From positions 1 through 38,947 of the forward strand of contig CAIYNX010000251.1 of assembly GCA_903927645.1 (NCBI GenBank): 38,947 bases of DNA, in the 5' to 3' direction. Shown here piece after piece: positions 17,130 to 25,983 of this stretch. The translations under genes were made by a program, and so were the position numbers. The DNA is from an uncultured Mucilaginibacter sp. Lineage in GTDB: Bacteria > Bacteroidota > Bacteroidia > Sphingobacteriales > Sphingobacteriaceae. Under the pieces are notes generated by a model, which was given only the letters and a program-made list of their open reading frames with translations, was not told where the DNA came from and did no database searches. Numbering within the stretch: the stretch's first letter is position 1; each line of letters opens with the position of its first letter.

Positions 17130-17549
17130 TTATATGGTATAATGTGCCACTACATCTTCGGGTACTTTAGCACTTCGTCCGGTTTTTATATCAATCATGG
17201 TATAATCAAACCAACCATCACAACATATTTTATTGGTTTTTTTGTTGGTAATTGAAAATTTAACCCTACAGCCTTTATCATCAATTAATTCAATCCCCGT
17301 TTTTACTATAAAATAATCGCCCATCCCTAGGGCGCGTTTATAATCCACATAAGCTGTTCTTACCACCCAACCAAAACCACGTTCAATAAATTTCTCCATG
17401 GCCATGCCATAGCAACGTTCCATTTGATCATACCTGGCAGCAAGCACATAATCAAAATATTTACTGTTATGAACATGGTGGAACATATCAATGTCATCGG
17501 GGCGAACTCTAAATTCCGTTTCGAAGGTAGCGTAACTAATATCACTCAT
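17130..17549 (-). CDS. Acyl-CoA thioesterase, hotdog fold (4HBT/YbgC-like)
   Basis: 139-aa hotdog protein of the 4-hydroxybenzoyl-CoA thioesterase type. The N-terminal active-site stretch RPDDIDMFHHVHN (16-28) followed by SKYFDYVLAAR carries the D-x-D-x-x-x-H pattern and the helix start of the family. It should hydrolyse short or medium acyl-CoA thioesters in the cytosol; whether it prefers free CoA or ACP esters is not readable. It stands alone, convergent with the ABC membrane gene. A well-formed promoter lies immediately upstream and would give an mRNA with almost no leader. Confidence 0.88.
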   Translation of the reverse strand: MSDISYATFETEFRVRPDDIDMFHHVHNSKYFDYVLAARYDQMERCYGMAMEKFIERGFGWVVRTAYVDYKRALGMGDYFIVKTGIELIDDKGCRVKFSITNKKTNKICCDGWFDYTMIDIKTGRSAKVPEDVVAHYTI

Positions 17550-17553
17550 GCTG

Positions 17554-17583
17554 CAAATATAGTGCGAACATTAAATAGGGCAA
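17554..17583 (-). promoter_or_regulatory. Promoter of the thioesterase gene, near-leaderless
   Basis: On the minus strand TTG (17581-17583), a 19-bp spacer and TATATTTG (17554-17561) match the Bacteroidota TTTG-N19/20-TAnnTTTG promoter. Only 4 bp separate the -7 element from the ATG at 17549, so transcription should begin at or beside the start codon. Confidence 0.6.
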
Positions 17584-17701
17584 TACCTTTCCAAGTATTT
17601 AAAAAAATTTAATAAAAAAATTAGGCGATTAAATATATTGAACTTAAGAGGTACAAGATTAGTTTTATAATGAAAGTAAATAATGAAACAAAACATTTCT
17701 A

Positions 17702-19183
17702 TTAACTTTTAATTCTATTTAAACCAGCCTTTGCCCCATCATCAATACTGTTTTGATAACCATGGCGAGGCATGTCCAATGCTTGTTTGTAGTAATATTT
17801 TGCTTTGTAAAAGTCTTTTTTTGATTCATAAATGTGCCCAATATTTAAGGCAGCATTAGCCGAATAATAATAGCTACTTGTTTTACCCAAATTTATTGCT
17901 TTCTGATAATTTGCAATAGCATTGTTCCAATTGTTCATTTTATCATATAACCTACCAAGCCTATAATAATATTCAATTTTATCTCTCAATAATTTGAGGT
18001 TATTTACTTCAATGCCATTAATTATCAATATCGCTTTATCATAATAAGCTCCGTCAAAAAGTAATCTAGCCTTCAATAAATCAATATCAGGTTTTGTGTC
18101 TGATGCCTCTGTTAAAGCTTGTATATCCCTCTCATCATGTGCATAACCTTTTTCCTTCACTAATTTTAAGTAGTAAATATATTTATTAATATTATCATTT
18201 ATTAAGTAAAAATAGGCTATCCTTAGGTAAGCATCTTTAATTAAATTAGTTCCTTTAAAATCATTAATAAATTTGAGTAAATAAACCTGTGCATCTTCAT
18301 TTAAATGGTTTAGTGTGCAATTTCCTAAAATATAGTCTAATATGGGAAGTTTAATATATTGATCTCCAAAAGTATTTTCTTTCAAAAAATTGATAGCATC
18401 ATCGTTGTGGCCGCACTTGGCGGCAATGTGTGCCTGCAAAAAAGTTTTTAGTAAACTACTATTATCTACAGAAGCTAATAATGTTATTAATTTATTATAG
18501 GACTCATATTTATTTTGTTGATCAACGGTAATTGTACATATAAAAAATACCAGTTCGTCATTATAAAAACCATACTGAGAATGTTTGATGTTGGCGGTTA
18601 AGGTTTCTAACTGATTTATACCTGTTTCTGTATTTCCTGTCATACCTAAAAATTTAGAAATCCCCTTTAGGCTTTCTGGTATAGCTCCAAAAATTACGTT
18701 TACCATAGCAATTCCTTTTTGGTTAAGTATAAATCCAGGAAATTTCTTGGCGTTTTCCTTAAAAAGAGAATTTGCTTTTTTTGCATCAATTGCTGATGAA
18801 AGGTAATCGCCAAACTTTGATTTTAATAATGACCATTGTAAGTAAACCTCCGCCTGGCTGTATAAAAAAAAAGGTGAATTTTGGTTATTACCCGCTAATA
18901 AACTAAGTCTAACAGATTTGTTTTCCGACCATTTTTCGTAGTCTATATTACTTTCTGATGCCAAAAGGCTAAAGTAATCCACATAATTCTCGAGTAATGG
19001 TATAATCCCATTTGTGGGATTTTGTTGTTTTTCTTTCAGGATTAATAATTTAGCCTCAGGAATTTTAAGACTTAAGATACTTTTGTAGGCGGTTATACAA
19101 TTATGATTATAAGTAAACTCGGCCTTGGCAGAAAACTGACAGAACGTAATAAACAAAGTAAGCAAAAATTGTATTTTGCGCAT
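17702..19183 (-). CDS. Secreted TPR-repeat protein of unknown function
   Basis: 493 aa with an N-terminal signal peptide (hydrophobic 4-16, cleavage probably after SAKA, residue 21). The rest is helical and repeat-like; two clear tetratricopeptide repeats lie near the C-terminus (about 404-437, with LGRLYDKMNNWNNAIANYQKA, and about 440-475, with ALNIGHIYESKKDFYKA). Earlier parts look like degenerate helical repeats. It is probably a periplasmic scaffold for protein-protein contacts. No enzymatic motif was seen. It is single on the minus strand, divergent from the Sfp-type transferase gene, so the neighbours do not define its job. Confidence 0.75.
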   Translation of the reverse strand: MRKIQFLLTLFITFCQFSAKAEFTYNHNCITAYKSILSLKIPEAKLLILKEKQQNPTNGIIPLLENYVDYFSLLASESNIDYEKWSENKSVRLSLLAGNNQNSPFFLYSQAEVYLQWSLLKSKFGDYLSSAIDAKKANSLFKENAKKFPGFILNQKGIAMVNVIFGAIPESLKGISKFLGMTGNTETGINQLETLTANIKHSQYGFYNDELVFFICTITVDQQNKYESYNKLITLLASVDNSSLLKTFLQAHIAAKCGHNDDAINFLKENTFGDQYIKLPILDYILGNCTLNHLNEDAQVYLLKFINDFKGTNLIKDAYLRIAYFYLINDNINKYIYYLKLVKEKGYAHDERDIQALTEASDTKPDIDLLKARLLFDGAYYDKAILIINGIEVNNLKLLRDKIEYYYRLGRLYDKMNNWNNAIANYQKAINLGKTSSYYYSANAALNIGHIYESKKDFYKAKYYYKQALDMPRHGYQNSIDDGAKAGLNRIKS

Positions 19184-19187
19184 ATGG

Positions 19188-19195
19188 CAAATATA
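19188..19195 (-). promoter_or_regulatory. Candidate -7 element of the TPR gene promoter, near-leaderless
   Basis: Minus-strand TATATTTG fits TAnnTTTG exactly and ends 4 bp before the ATG at 19183, the same spacing as at the thioesterase gene. No convincing -33 element was found. Confidence 0.4.
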
Positions 19196-19294
19196 TTAAA
19201 ACCATAACCTTTTACTGAAATAGTATTAAGCTTTTGGAATAGTAAATGCTTTTATTTTAGGCCCTAAAAAGTTACCAGTCAAGATTTAAATTTT

Positions 19295-20050
19295 ATGGAG
19301 CAAATAAAAATCACCAATCACACCTTATCCAATGTAAATTGGGAAAATGCTCAAATTTGCTCCTTTTTAATGTTAGGTCAAATTGATGTTTGGAGAATTG
19401 AAATAAACGCTAACGAGAAACGATTAATTCAATTTACCTCAATTATCGAAAATAGAGAGTTTATCATAGCTAACCAACACTTAAAGACCTCGGATAAAAA
19501 TCGATATTTATTGAGCAGAGTAGCGCTTCGATTGGTATTGAGTAAATATCTTCTTAAAAATCCAGAATTGTTTTCATTTGGGAATGATTTAAATAATAAA
19601 CCATTTCTTTTAAGTACCAATGGAGACGAAATAAAATTCAATATATCTTATGCCAAAGATTATATTTTGATTGCAGTTTCATTAACCGAAGTAGGAGTTG
19701 ATGCAGAATACATAGATCCAATATTTGACTTCAATGATATATTAACCGATTTTTTTGCAATAGATGAGAAAAATTATATTGCTGAAACTAACTCAAATAA
19801 ACGTTTCTTTACTTCATGGACAAAAAAGGAGGCACTGGCAAAAGCCATTGGTATAGGGATTTTAGGGCCAATAAATCAATTTCCTATATTAAATGGCGAT
19901 ACTTTTGTGAATAGCGAAATTTTAAATACCACAAATAACTGGATAATACACAGTTTTTATGTTACAAATACACACGTAGGTAGCGTTGCAAGAATAGCAA
20001 ACCAACAACCAATTGCTTTTTGGGACTTTGATTTGAATCTTTTTATTTAA
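19295..20050 (+). CDS. 4'-phosphopantetheinyl transferase, Sfp type
   Basis: 251-aa Sfp/Gsp-type PPTase. The two family signatures are present: GVDAEYI (134-140), with the Mg-binding Asp and Glu, and FFTSWTKKEALAKAIG (171-186), with the W-x-K-E-A-x-x-K core. The upstream block NKPFL...FNISYA (101-120) replaces the usual SHS with SYA. It would move phosphopantetheine from CoA to a carrier-protein Ser. It stands alone, convergent with glpF and sharing the TTAA stop with it. No NRPS or PKS gene is in the window; a second, AcpS-type transferase is encoded at 30149-30550. Confidence 0.9.
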   Translation: MEQIKITNHTLSNVNWENAQICSFLMLGQIDVWRIEINANEKRLIQFTSIIENREFIIANQHLKTSDKNRYLLSRVALRLVLSKYLLKNPELFSFGNDLNNKPFLLSTNGDEIKFNISYAKDYILIAVSLTEVGVDAEYIDPIFDFNDILTDFFAIDEKNYIAETNSNKRFFTSWTKKEALAKAIGIGILGPINQFPILNGDTFVNSEILNTTNNWIIHSFYVTNTHVGSVARIANQQPIAFWDFDLNLFI

Positions 20051-20781
20051 GCCGGATTAAATACTAAATACAGTAATGCCGCAAAGGTTGCACCTAAAAT
20101 TGGCCCAATAACTGGAATCCATGAATAAGCCCAATCACTTGTGCCTTTGTTTTTGATTGGAACTATAAAATGAGCCAAACGTGGCGCTAAATCACGAGCA
20201 GGGTTTATTGCATAGCCGGTAGTTCCACCAAGCGCTAATCCAATTACCCATACCAATAAAGCTACTGGTATTGCACCAACCGAGCCTAAGCCTACAGGGG
20301 TTTTGGAAGGAGTTATCTGTGCACCCGAAATGTAAAAAATGGTAAATATGAGGACAAAAGTGGCTATGATTTCACTTACAAGGTTTAAACCATAATTCTT
20401 AATAGCTGGTCCGGTTGCAAATACTGCTAAAATTGAACCTGATTCTGTAGTACGCTGAAAATGGTCGTAATAAAATATCCATACTGTTACGGCTCCAAAA
20501 AAAGCACCGGCAAATTGCGCAATAATGTAAGGTAATACCTTTCCCCAAGCAAATTTACCTGCAATAGCTAATCCCAGCGTTACTGCAGGATTCAAATGCG
20601 CGCCGCTTATTGGTCCCGCAACAATTACCCCTACAAAAACAGCCAACCCCCAGGCAGTTGCTATTACCATGAGCCCACTATTATTGCCTTTGGTGTCTTT
20701 CAGTAAAACATTGGCTACTACACCTTCGCCCAATAAAATCAACAAAAAAGTGCCGATGAATTCGGCCATAAAAGGTGACAT
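20047..20781 (-). CDS. glpF: Glycerol facilitator (aquaglyceroporin)
   Basis: 244-aa MIP-family channel with six membrane helices and two half-helices. Both NPA boxes are present: NPA at 64-66 in GAHLNPAVTLG, and NPARD at 193-197 in GYAINPARDLAPR. The Asp after the second NPAR is the hallmark of glycerol facilitators rather than water-only aquaporins. It admits glycerol through the inner membrane. It is last in glpD-glpK-glpF, 35 bp after glpK, so uptake and trapping by phosphorylation are co-expressed. Its stop shares the TTAA palindrome with the convergent PPTase gene. Confidence 0.96.
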   Translation of the reverse strand: MSPFMAEFIGTFLLILLGEGVVANVLLKDTKGNNSGLMVIATAWGLAVFVGVIVAGPISGAHLNPAVTLGLAIAGKFAWGKVLPYIIAQFAGAFFGAVTVWIFYYDHFQRTTESGSILAVFATGPAIKNYGLNLVSEIIATFVLIFTIFYISGAQITPSKTPVGLGSVGAIPVALLVWVIGLALGGTTGYAINPARDLAPRLAHFIVPIKNKGTSDWAYSWIPVIGPILGATFAALLYLVFNPA

Positions 20782-20816
20782 AATTTATTTTTTAAAGTTT
20801 ATAGATATTTTAATTT

Positions 20817-22316
20817 TTACGATTTAACAGACCAGGTTTGTGTTGTTTTAACTGCATTGGCCCAATTTTCCATTTCAGTTTTAACTTTATCGGCATTGGC
20901 TGATGGATAAAAATCTTTTTCTGATTGCCATTGTTGCTGAATTTCTTCCAGATTCTGCCAAAACCCGACAGCTAAACCAGCCAAATAAGCTGCCCCAAGT
21001 GCCGTTGTTTCAACTATTTTTGGTCTAATTACCTTGCAATCTAATAAGTCGGCTTGGAATTGCATTAACAAATTATTTGCGGTTGCTCCACCATCAACCC
21101 TAAGTTCTTTTATTTTAATACCAGAATCGGCTTCCATTGCTTTTAATACATCAACTGTTTGAAATGCAATTGATTCTACGGCGGCTCTGGCTATGTGTCC
21201 GGAGTTAGTACCCCTTGTTAGGCCTACAATAGTGCCTCTTGCGTTTGAATCCCAATATGGTGCACCTAAACCAGCAAAAGCAGGTACAAAATAAACACCT
21301 CCTGTATCAGGAACACTTGTTGCTAATTGCTCAACGTCTGACGATGTTTTTATGATGCCTAAGCCATCTCTTAACCATTGAACTACTGCTCCACCAATAA
21401 ATATACTTCCTTCAAATGCATAATCAATTTTCCCATCTATTTTCCACGCTATGGTGGTAAGTAAGTTATTTTCGGAGGCGATAAATTTTTTGCCTATGTT
21501 CATAAGCATAAAACAACCGGTGCCATAGGTATTTTTGACCATTCCTTCACCAGTACACATTTGGCCAAATAAAGCAGCTTGCTGATCGCCGGCAATACCC
21601 GCTAAAGGTACTTTTGATGCGAATATGGTAGATTCTGTTTCTCCATATAACTCGCTCGATTGTTTTACCTCTGGCAACATACTTTTTGGAACGCCAAATA
21701 TTTCCAACAACTCATCATCCCAGCGTTGCTCAATAATATTATAAAGCATTGTACGGCTTGCATTGGTTACATCGGTAATATGTACTGCTCCTCTAGTAAA
21801 CTTCCAAACCAACCAACTATCAACGGTTCCAAAGGCAAGTTTGCCTTCCTCGGCAAGTTGTTTAGCTCCCGCTATATTATTAAGTATCCAGTTAATTTTT
21901 GAGGCCGAAAAGTAGGCATCAATAATTAAACCTGTTTTTGATCTGATATTTTCAGTCAGTCCTTTGTTTTTCAATTGGTTACAAAAATCAGCTGTACGTC
22001 TGTCTTGCCAAACAATGGCATTATATACAGGCAACCCAGTTTCTCTATTCCAAACTATTGTTGTTTCGCGTTGATTTGTTATTCCTATGGCCTTAATATT
22101 TTTTCCGTTGATTCCCAATTTGGCGGTAGCTTCTGCTGCAACACCAGCTTGCGATGACCAGATTTCGTTTGGGTCGTGCTCAACCCATCCTGGTTGCGGG
22201 AAAATTTGTGTAAATTCTTTTTGAGCCACTGACCTTATTTGACCTTGGTGGTCAAAAATTATAGCCCTAGAACTTGTAGTGCCTTGATCGAGCGCTAAAA
22301 TAAATCCTTCTTCCAT
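20817..22316 (-). CDS. glpK: Glycerol kinase
   Basis: 499-aa FGGY-family kinase that makes sn-glycerol 3-phosphate from glycerol and ATP. Visible: N-terminal phosphate loop [11 protein letters not shown] (9-19 from the ATG), TNQRETT, the C-terminal [13 protein letters not shown] segment and the ATP-binding [14 protein letters not shown]. The frame can also be opened one codon earlier with TTG at 22319, but the ATG at 22316 is preferred. It lies between glpD (187 bp upstream) and glpF (35 bp downstream) on the same strand. The fairly long glpD-glpK gap shows no hairpin and no convincing promoter. Confidence 0.97.
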   Translation of the reverse strand: MEEGFILALDQGTTSSRAIIFDHQGQIRSVAQKEFTQIFPQPGWVEHDPNEIWSSQAGVAAEATAKLGINGKNIKAIGITNQRETTIVWNRETGLPVYNAIVWQDRRTADFCNQLKNKGLTENIRSKTGLIIDAYFSASKINWILNNIAGAKQLAEEGKLAFGTVDSWLVWKFTRGAVHITDVTNASRTMLYNIIEQRWDDELLEIFGVPKSMLPEVKQSSELYGETESTIFASKVPLAGIAGDQQAALFGQMCTGEGMVKNTYGTGCFMLMNIGKKFIASENNLLTTIAWKIDGKIDYAFEGSIFIGGAVVQWLRDGLGIIKTSSDVEQLATSVPDTGGVYFVPAFAGLGAPYWDSNARGTIVGLTRGTNSGHIARAAVESIAFQTVDVLKAMEADSGIKIKELRVDGGATANNLLMQFQADLLDCKVIRPKIVETTALGAAYLAGLAVGFWQNLEEIQQQWQSEKDFYPSANADKVKTEMENWANAVKTTQTWSVKS

Positions 22317-22506
22317 CAAAATTTATAAATAATTGGTTATTACAAATCCAAAATCATCTTAAATTATTAAAATGAGTGTATTTACATTTATTAAATTGGT
22401 TTATACTTTGGAAGTGTTAAGTTACAATTTTAAAGATGAAAAAAAAATATTGATGAAATTTAAAATTTCTGAAATAGTGAAGTGGAGTAATTAAACTTAA
22501 ATGTAC

Positions 22507-24081
22507 TCAAGAGCCCATTAATAAATAACCTTGAGCGAGGTGTATGAAATCATTTACTTGAATTTCCTCCCAAGTTTTATCGTGATTAAATTCTTTAGCC
22601 ATTAATGATGCCACTACTGAAGCAATTTCAATGGCTGCTCTTGCGTCTAAAAATAGTGCACGTAATCTTCGGGCTAAAACATCTTCCAAGTTAATAGCCA
22701 TTTCATTTCGTATTGCCCAAATTACTTCAACCTTAAGGTAAGGTAAGCGAGTGTGCATTTTTTCGGCCCATAATGCATTTTCATTTAATAGTAATAACAA
22801 TGCTTCTTTATCAGATCCATAAATATTTAAATGGTTGGTATAATCTGTTGTTATTATATTTCCATGAATGGACAAATTTTTAGTAATACATTTAATTGGG
22901 GGTAAGTTTGCAGTTTTTATTGCTTTATTTACTATATCTTCAGCCATTAATCTATAGGTAGTCCATTTACCACCTGTTATAGTTATTAACCCTGATTTGG
23001 AAACTATTATTTTATGACTTCTGGATATTTCTTTTGTTTTTAACGACCCTTCTTTTGGTGTTGCAAGTGGCCTCAATCCGGCAAAAACACTGCGAACCTC
23101 TTTGCGATGGGGTACCTTACTTAAATATTTTCCAACTGTTCGTATTACAAAGTTCAATTCTTCTTCTAAAGCCACGGGCTCAAGGCTGTGGGTATTTAAT
23201 GGCGTATCAGTTGTTCCAATTAATAATTTATCGTGCCATGGTACTATAAACAATACCCGTCCATCTTCTGTTTTTGGTATCATTATAGCATCTTGCCCGG
23301 GTAAAAATGCTTTATCAAGTACAATATGTATTCCTTGACTCGATTTTACTAGTGGTTTTTGAGTTGGCTCATCTAATTGTATAATGTCATCAACAAATAC
23401 ACCGGTTGCATTTATAACAATTTTTCCTTTAATGGTATAAACTATTGATGAAATTTTATCTTTTACTATTACTCCACAAATTTTACCTTCATTTTTAAGC
23501 AAACCAATTACTTTAAAATAATTTATAACCGTAGCACCTTGTTCAAGGCAAGTTTGTGCCAGATTAATTGCTAAACGACTATCATCAAACTGGCCGTCAT
23601 GATATACTACCCCACCAATCAGTTTTTTCGTTTTGAGGGTGGGTAACCTGTTGATGGTTTCTTTTTTTGATATTGTATACGAACGGCCAAAACTTAGCCT
23701 TCCAGATAGTAAATCATAAAAAGTTAGACCTAAAGTATAAATAAAACCATTCCACCAATTATATATTGGAATTATAAAACTTTCATTTTTTACTAAATGT
23801 GCTGCGTTTTTAATTAACAAACCACGCTCATGCAAAGCTTCGCGTACCAAAGCAATATTTCCTTGCGCCAAATACCTTACTCCACCATGAACCAGTTTAG
23901 TGCTTCGGCTTGAGGTACCTTTGGCAAAATCAGCTTGTTCAAGTAAAATGGTTTTAAATCCTCTTGAAGCCGCATCAAGGGCAATACCTAAGCCAGAGGC
24001 ACCTCCACCTATTACTATCATATCCCAAATAGTATCAGGATCAGCAATATTTTGAATTAATTTTTCTCTATTAGCCCACAT
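22507..24081 (-). CDS. glpD: FAD-dependent glycerol-3-phosphate dehydrogenase
   Basis: 524-aa GlpD-type flavoprotein that oxidises sn-glycerol 3-phosphate to dihydroxyacetone phosphate at the inner face of the membrane, passing electrons to quinone. Dinucleotide fold VIGGGASGLGIALDAASRG (23-41), the family motif TSSRSTKLVHGGVRYL (57-72), a mid-region FAGLRPL and a C-terminal DAO-type helical domain are present. It is the first gene of the glycerol operon and the most likely point of transcriptional control: the 248 bp upstream hold a -7 promoter element and three GTTAAC palindromes. Confidence 0.96.
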   Translation of the reverse strand: MWANREKLIQNIADPDTIWDMIVIGGGASGLGIALDAASRGFKTILLEQADFAKGTSSRSTKLVHGGVRYLAQGNIALVREALHERGLLIKNAAHLVKNESFIIPIYNWWNGFIYTLGLTFYDLLSGRLSFGRSYTISKKETINRLPTLKTKKLIGGVVYHDGQFDDSRLAINLAQTCLEQGATVINYFKVIGLLKNEGKICGVIVKDKISSIVYTIKGKIVINATGVFVDDIIQLDEPTQKPLVKSSQGIHIVLDKAFLPGQDAIMIPKTEDGRVLFIVPWHDKLLIGTTDTPLNTHSLEPVALEEELNFVIRTVGKYLSKVPHRKEVRSVFAGLRPLATPKEGSLKTKEISRSHKIIVSKSGLITITGGKWTTYRLMAEDIVNKAIKTANLPPIKCITKNLSIHGNIITTDYTNHLNIYGSDKEALLLLLNENALWAEKMHTRLPYLKVEVIWAIRNEMAINLEDVLARRLRALFLDARAAIEIASVVASLMAKEFNHDKTWEEIQVNDFIHLAQGYLLMGS

Positions 24082-24105
24082 TACCGTTTATTTCTGAGGT
24101 AGTAG

Positions 24106-24113
24106 CAAAGTTA
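24106..24113 (-). promoter_or_regulatory. Candidate -7 element of the glp operon promoter
   Basis: Minus-strand TAACTTTG matches TAnnTTTG exactly, 24 bp before the glpD ATG. There is no TTTG at the right distance upstream, as at promoters that need an activator. Confidence 0.5.
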
Positions 24114-24160
24114 AACGAAATCAAATTGGTTTAATTGAATTTTGGCGTCTAAAAGAAAAG

Positions 24161-24208
24161 GTTAACAGTTTGTTAACTGAAATTACACACTGTGGGTTAT
24201 ATGTTAAC
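24161..24208. promoter_or_regulatory. Cluster of three GTTAAC palindromes, putative operator of the glp operon
   Basis: GTTAAC occurs at 24161, 24172 and 24203. The first two form the inverted repeat GTTAACA-GTT-TGTTAAC (24161-24177); the third sits in the 8-bp palindrome TGTTAACA (24202-24209). Centre spacings of 11 and 31 bp are close to one and three helical turns. The cluster lies about 50 bp upstream of the glpD -7 element. The bound factor is unknown. Confidence 0.45.
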
Positions 24209-24329
24209 ACAAACGAATATTTGATGAAGAAATCTATTTAAAAATTCTCCATAATAGCAATTAATGGCAACGTAATTAGTAAACCAATGGATTGTTTTTT
24301 TGATTATAATATTTTTTTATCAAATAATT

Positions 24330-25832
24330 TTATCTGGCTTCAGGCTCTTTAAATAAACCAAAATCGCTCAAGGCAATACAAACTGGCGATTTAGTAATTC
24401 TCAGCCTTAACTTATCGGCATTAACCACATGTTTCAACCTGATTAATCTGTTACCTCCTATACTTGTAGCACTTGCTATTGGTTGCCAACTATTATTAAT
24501 ATAAGCATCTATCGCAACGGCCTCAATTCGTTGACCCAATTTGATGTTTTCTCGTAACCTAATTACGTTAAAAACGGTATTCTGCTTTAGCGTAATTACC
24601 AATTCAGGCGTTTTAACAGAATCATCCGTTGCCCAATAACTATATCGATCATCATCCAATAAATTTAAAGGACCAAATTTTTCTTGGTTATTACTTCTTA
24701 CATTACTTGGTTGTAGTGTTGCACCTTTAGCTAAATTATTTGTAAAGGTTTGTTTTAAAAGCAAACCGAATTTTTTTAATGTATCAACATCATTTTCAAA
24801 TAATAACCCTCGTCTGTCGGGCGATAACCCTAAGTCAAGACAAGCTCCTCTGCCTACACTTTTAAAGAATAAACTCATTAAGGTATCAGTTGATTTTACC
24901 TTATCATCTTGGTCTTTATGGTAAAACCAACCGGGTCTTAACGACACATCACATTCAGCGGGCATCCAAAATTTACCATCTCTATGTCCTTCTGTTCCTT
25001 CGGCATCTTTTGTAAATCCATTTCCGGGTTCCTTACCGTCTTCCGGCGCATGCGGTGTATAAGTAGCCCAACTTGTTTCGCCTGCATAACCATTTTCATT
25101 ACCAACCCACCTCACTCCAGGACCAACATCACCAAAAATAACAGCATTAGGTTGCAGCTTTTTTGAAATCCCCCAGGTTGTTATCCAGCCATAATAAGTA
25201 GAACGATCAATTTTTCTAACCTCCTTGGCACCACCGTAAAATCCATCGCCACCGTTTGCTCCATCAAACCATGTAATAAACAATTTGCCGTATCTTGAAT
25301 AAAGTTCGCTTATTTGTTTTCTAAATACATTGGTTACATATTCAAGTTTGCCATAAAAAGCATTATTTCTATCCCATGGAGAGCAGTAAATACCCAATTT
25401 TATACCCAAGGTATCACAAGCATTTTTGTATTCCATCACTATATCACCTTTGCCATTTTTATATGGGCTGTTTGATATATTATGATCGGTAGTTGCAGTA
25501 GGCCAAAGGCAAAATCCGTCATGATGTTTTGCTACCACTACTATACCTTTAAATCCACCGGCTTTTGCTGCTCCTACTATTTGCATGGCATTGAATGAGG
25601 TTGGATTAAATATCTGGGTGTTTTCATCGCCGTAACCCCATTCTTTGTTGGTATAGGTATCAGGCCCAAAATGTGTAATACAATACATTTCTGTTTCCTG
25701 CCATGATAATTGGGCTTGAGTAGGTAAAGGACCATAAGGCATAGGTGCCTTTTGACTATATACGTTACTAATAATTAATAAAGTTGAGATAAATATTGAC
25801 AAGCATTTCATTGGCTTAATGGGTATTTTCAT
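24330..25832 (-). CDS. Alpha-L-fucosidase GH29 with C-terminal discoidin-like domain
   Basis: 500 aa with an N-terminal signal peptide (MKCLSIFISTLLIISNVYS, from the second Met, residue 8; either Met could start). The GH29 barrel shows HFGPDTYTNKEWG (54-66), AKHHDGFCLWP (101-111) and WFDGANG (188-194) with nucleophile Asp190. The WFDG form resembles GH29-B enzymes, which prefer alpha-1,3/1,4-fucose next to a branching galactose; this subfamily call is tentative. A region around 365-495 with ATDDSVKTPE resembles an F5/8 type C (discoidin) fold. It is single, with no SusC/SusD or other glycosidase adjacent. It would remove terminal fucose from glycans in the periplasm or outside. Confidence 0.92.
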   Translation of the reverse strand: MKIPIKPMKCLSIFISTLLIISNVYSQKAPMPYGPLPTQAQLSWQETEMYCITHFGPDTYTNKEWGYGDENTQIFNPTSFNAMQIVGAAKAGGFKGIVVVAKHHDGFCLWPTATTDHNISNSPYKNGKGDIVMEYKNACDTLGIKLGIYCSPWDRNNAFYGKLEYVTNVFRKQISELYSRYGKLFITWFDGANGGDGFYGGAKEVRKIDRSTYYGWITTWGISKKLQPNAVIFGDVGPGVRWVGNENGYAGETSWATYTPHAPEDGKEPGNGFTKDAEGTEGHRDGKFWMPAECDVSLRPGWFYHKDQDDKVKSTDTLMSLFFKSVGRGACLDLGLSPDRRGLLFENDVDTLKKFGLLLKQTFTNNLAKGATLQPSNVRSNNQEKFGPLNLLDDDRYSYWATDDSVKTPELVITLKQNTVFNVIRLRENIKLGQRIEAVAIDAYINNSWQPIASATSIGGNRLIRLKHVVNADKLRLRITKSPVCIALSDFGLFKEPEAR

Positions 25833-25900
25833 GCCTTAAATATAGGCCCAGAATTTTGATTAATTAAGGTGATATCCAAAATAAAAGCGACCAAAATAAA

Positions 25901-25940
25901 AAAGCAACTGCTAAATGTAAACATTTTATGCAGTTGCTTT
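25901..25940 (-). terminator. Intrinsic terminator downstream of pnp
   Basis: AAAGCAACTGC (25901-25911) pairs perfectly with GCAGTTGCTTT (25930-25940); the interior also folds (AAATGT with ACATTT). On the minus strand a T-rich run follows the stem. It lies about 45 bp past the pnp stop and separates pnp from the fucosidase gene. Confidence 0.85.
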
Positions 25941-25983
25941 CAGAATTTATTATAGGCCAATTTAAAAAATGCCTATTAGTAGT

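Noticed and set aside
22317-22319. TTG at 22319 as start of glpK
   Set aside because: The next codon is ATG and gives the normal N-terminus, so the extra Met is not needed.
24290-24325. Possible terminator of the GH29 gene (TTTGAT ... ATCAAA near 24310)
   Set aside because: The stem is only 6 bp, all weak pairs around a long T-rich loop, so it does not stand out from the AT-rich background.
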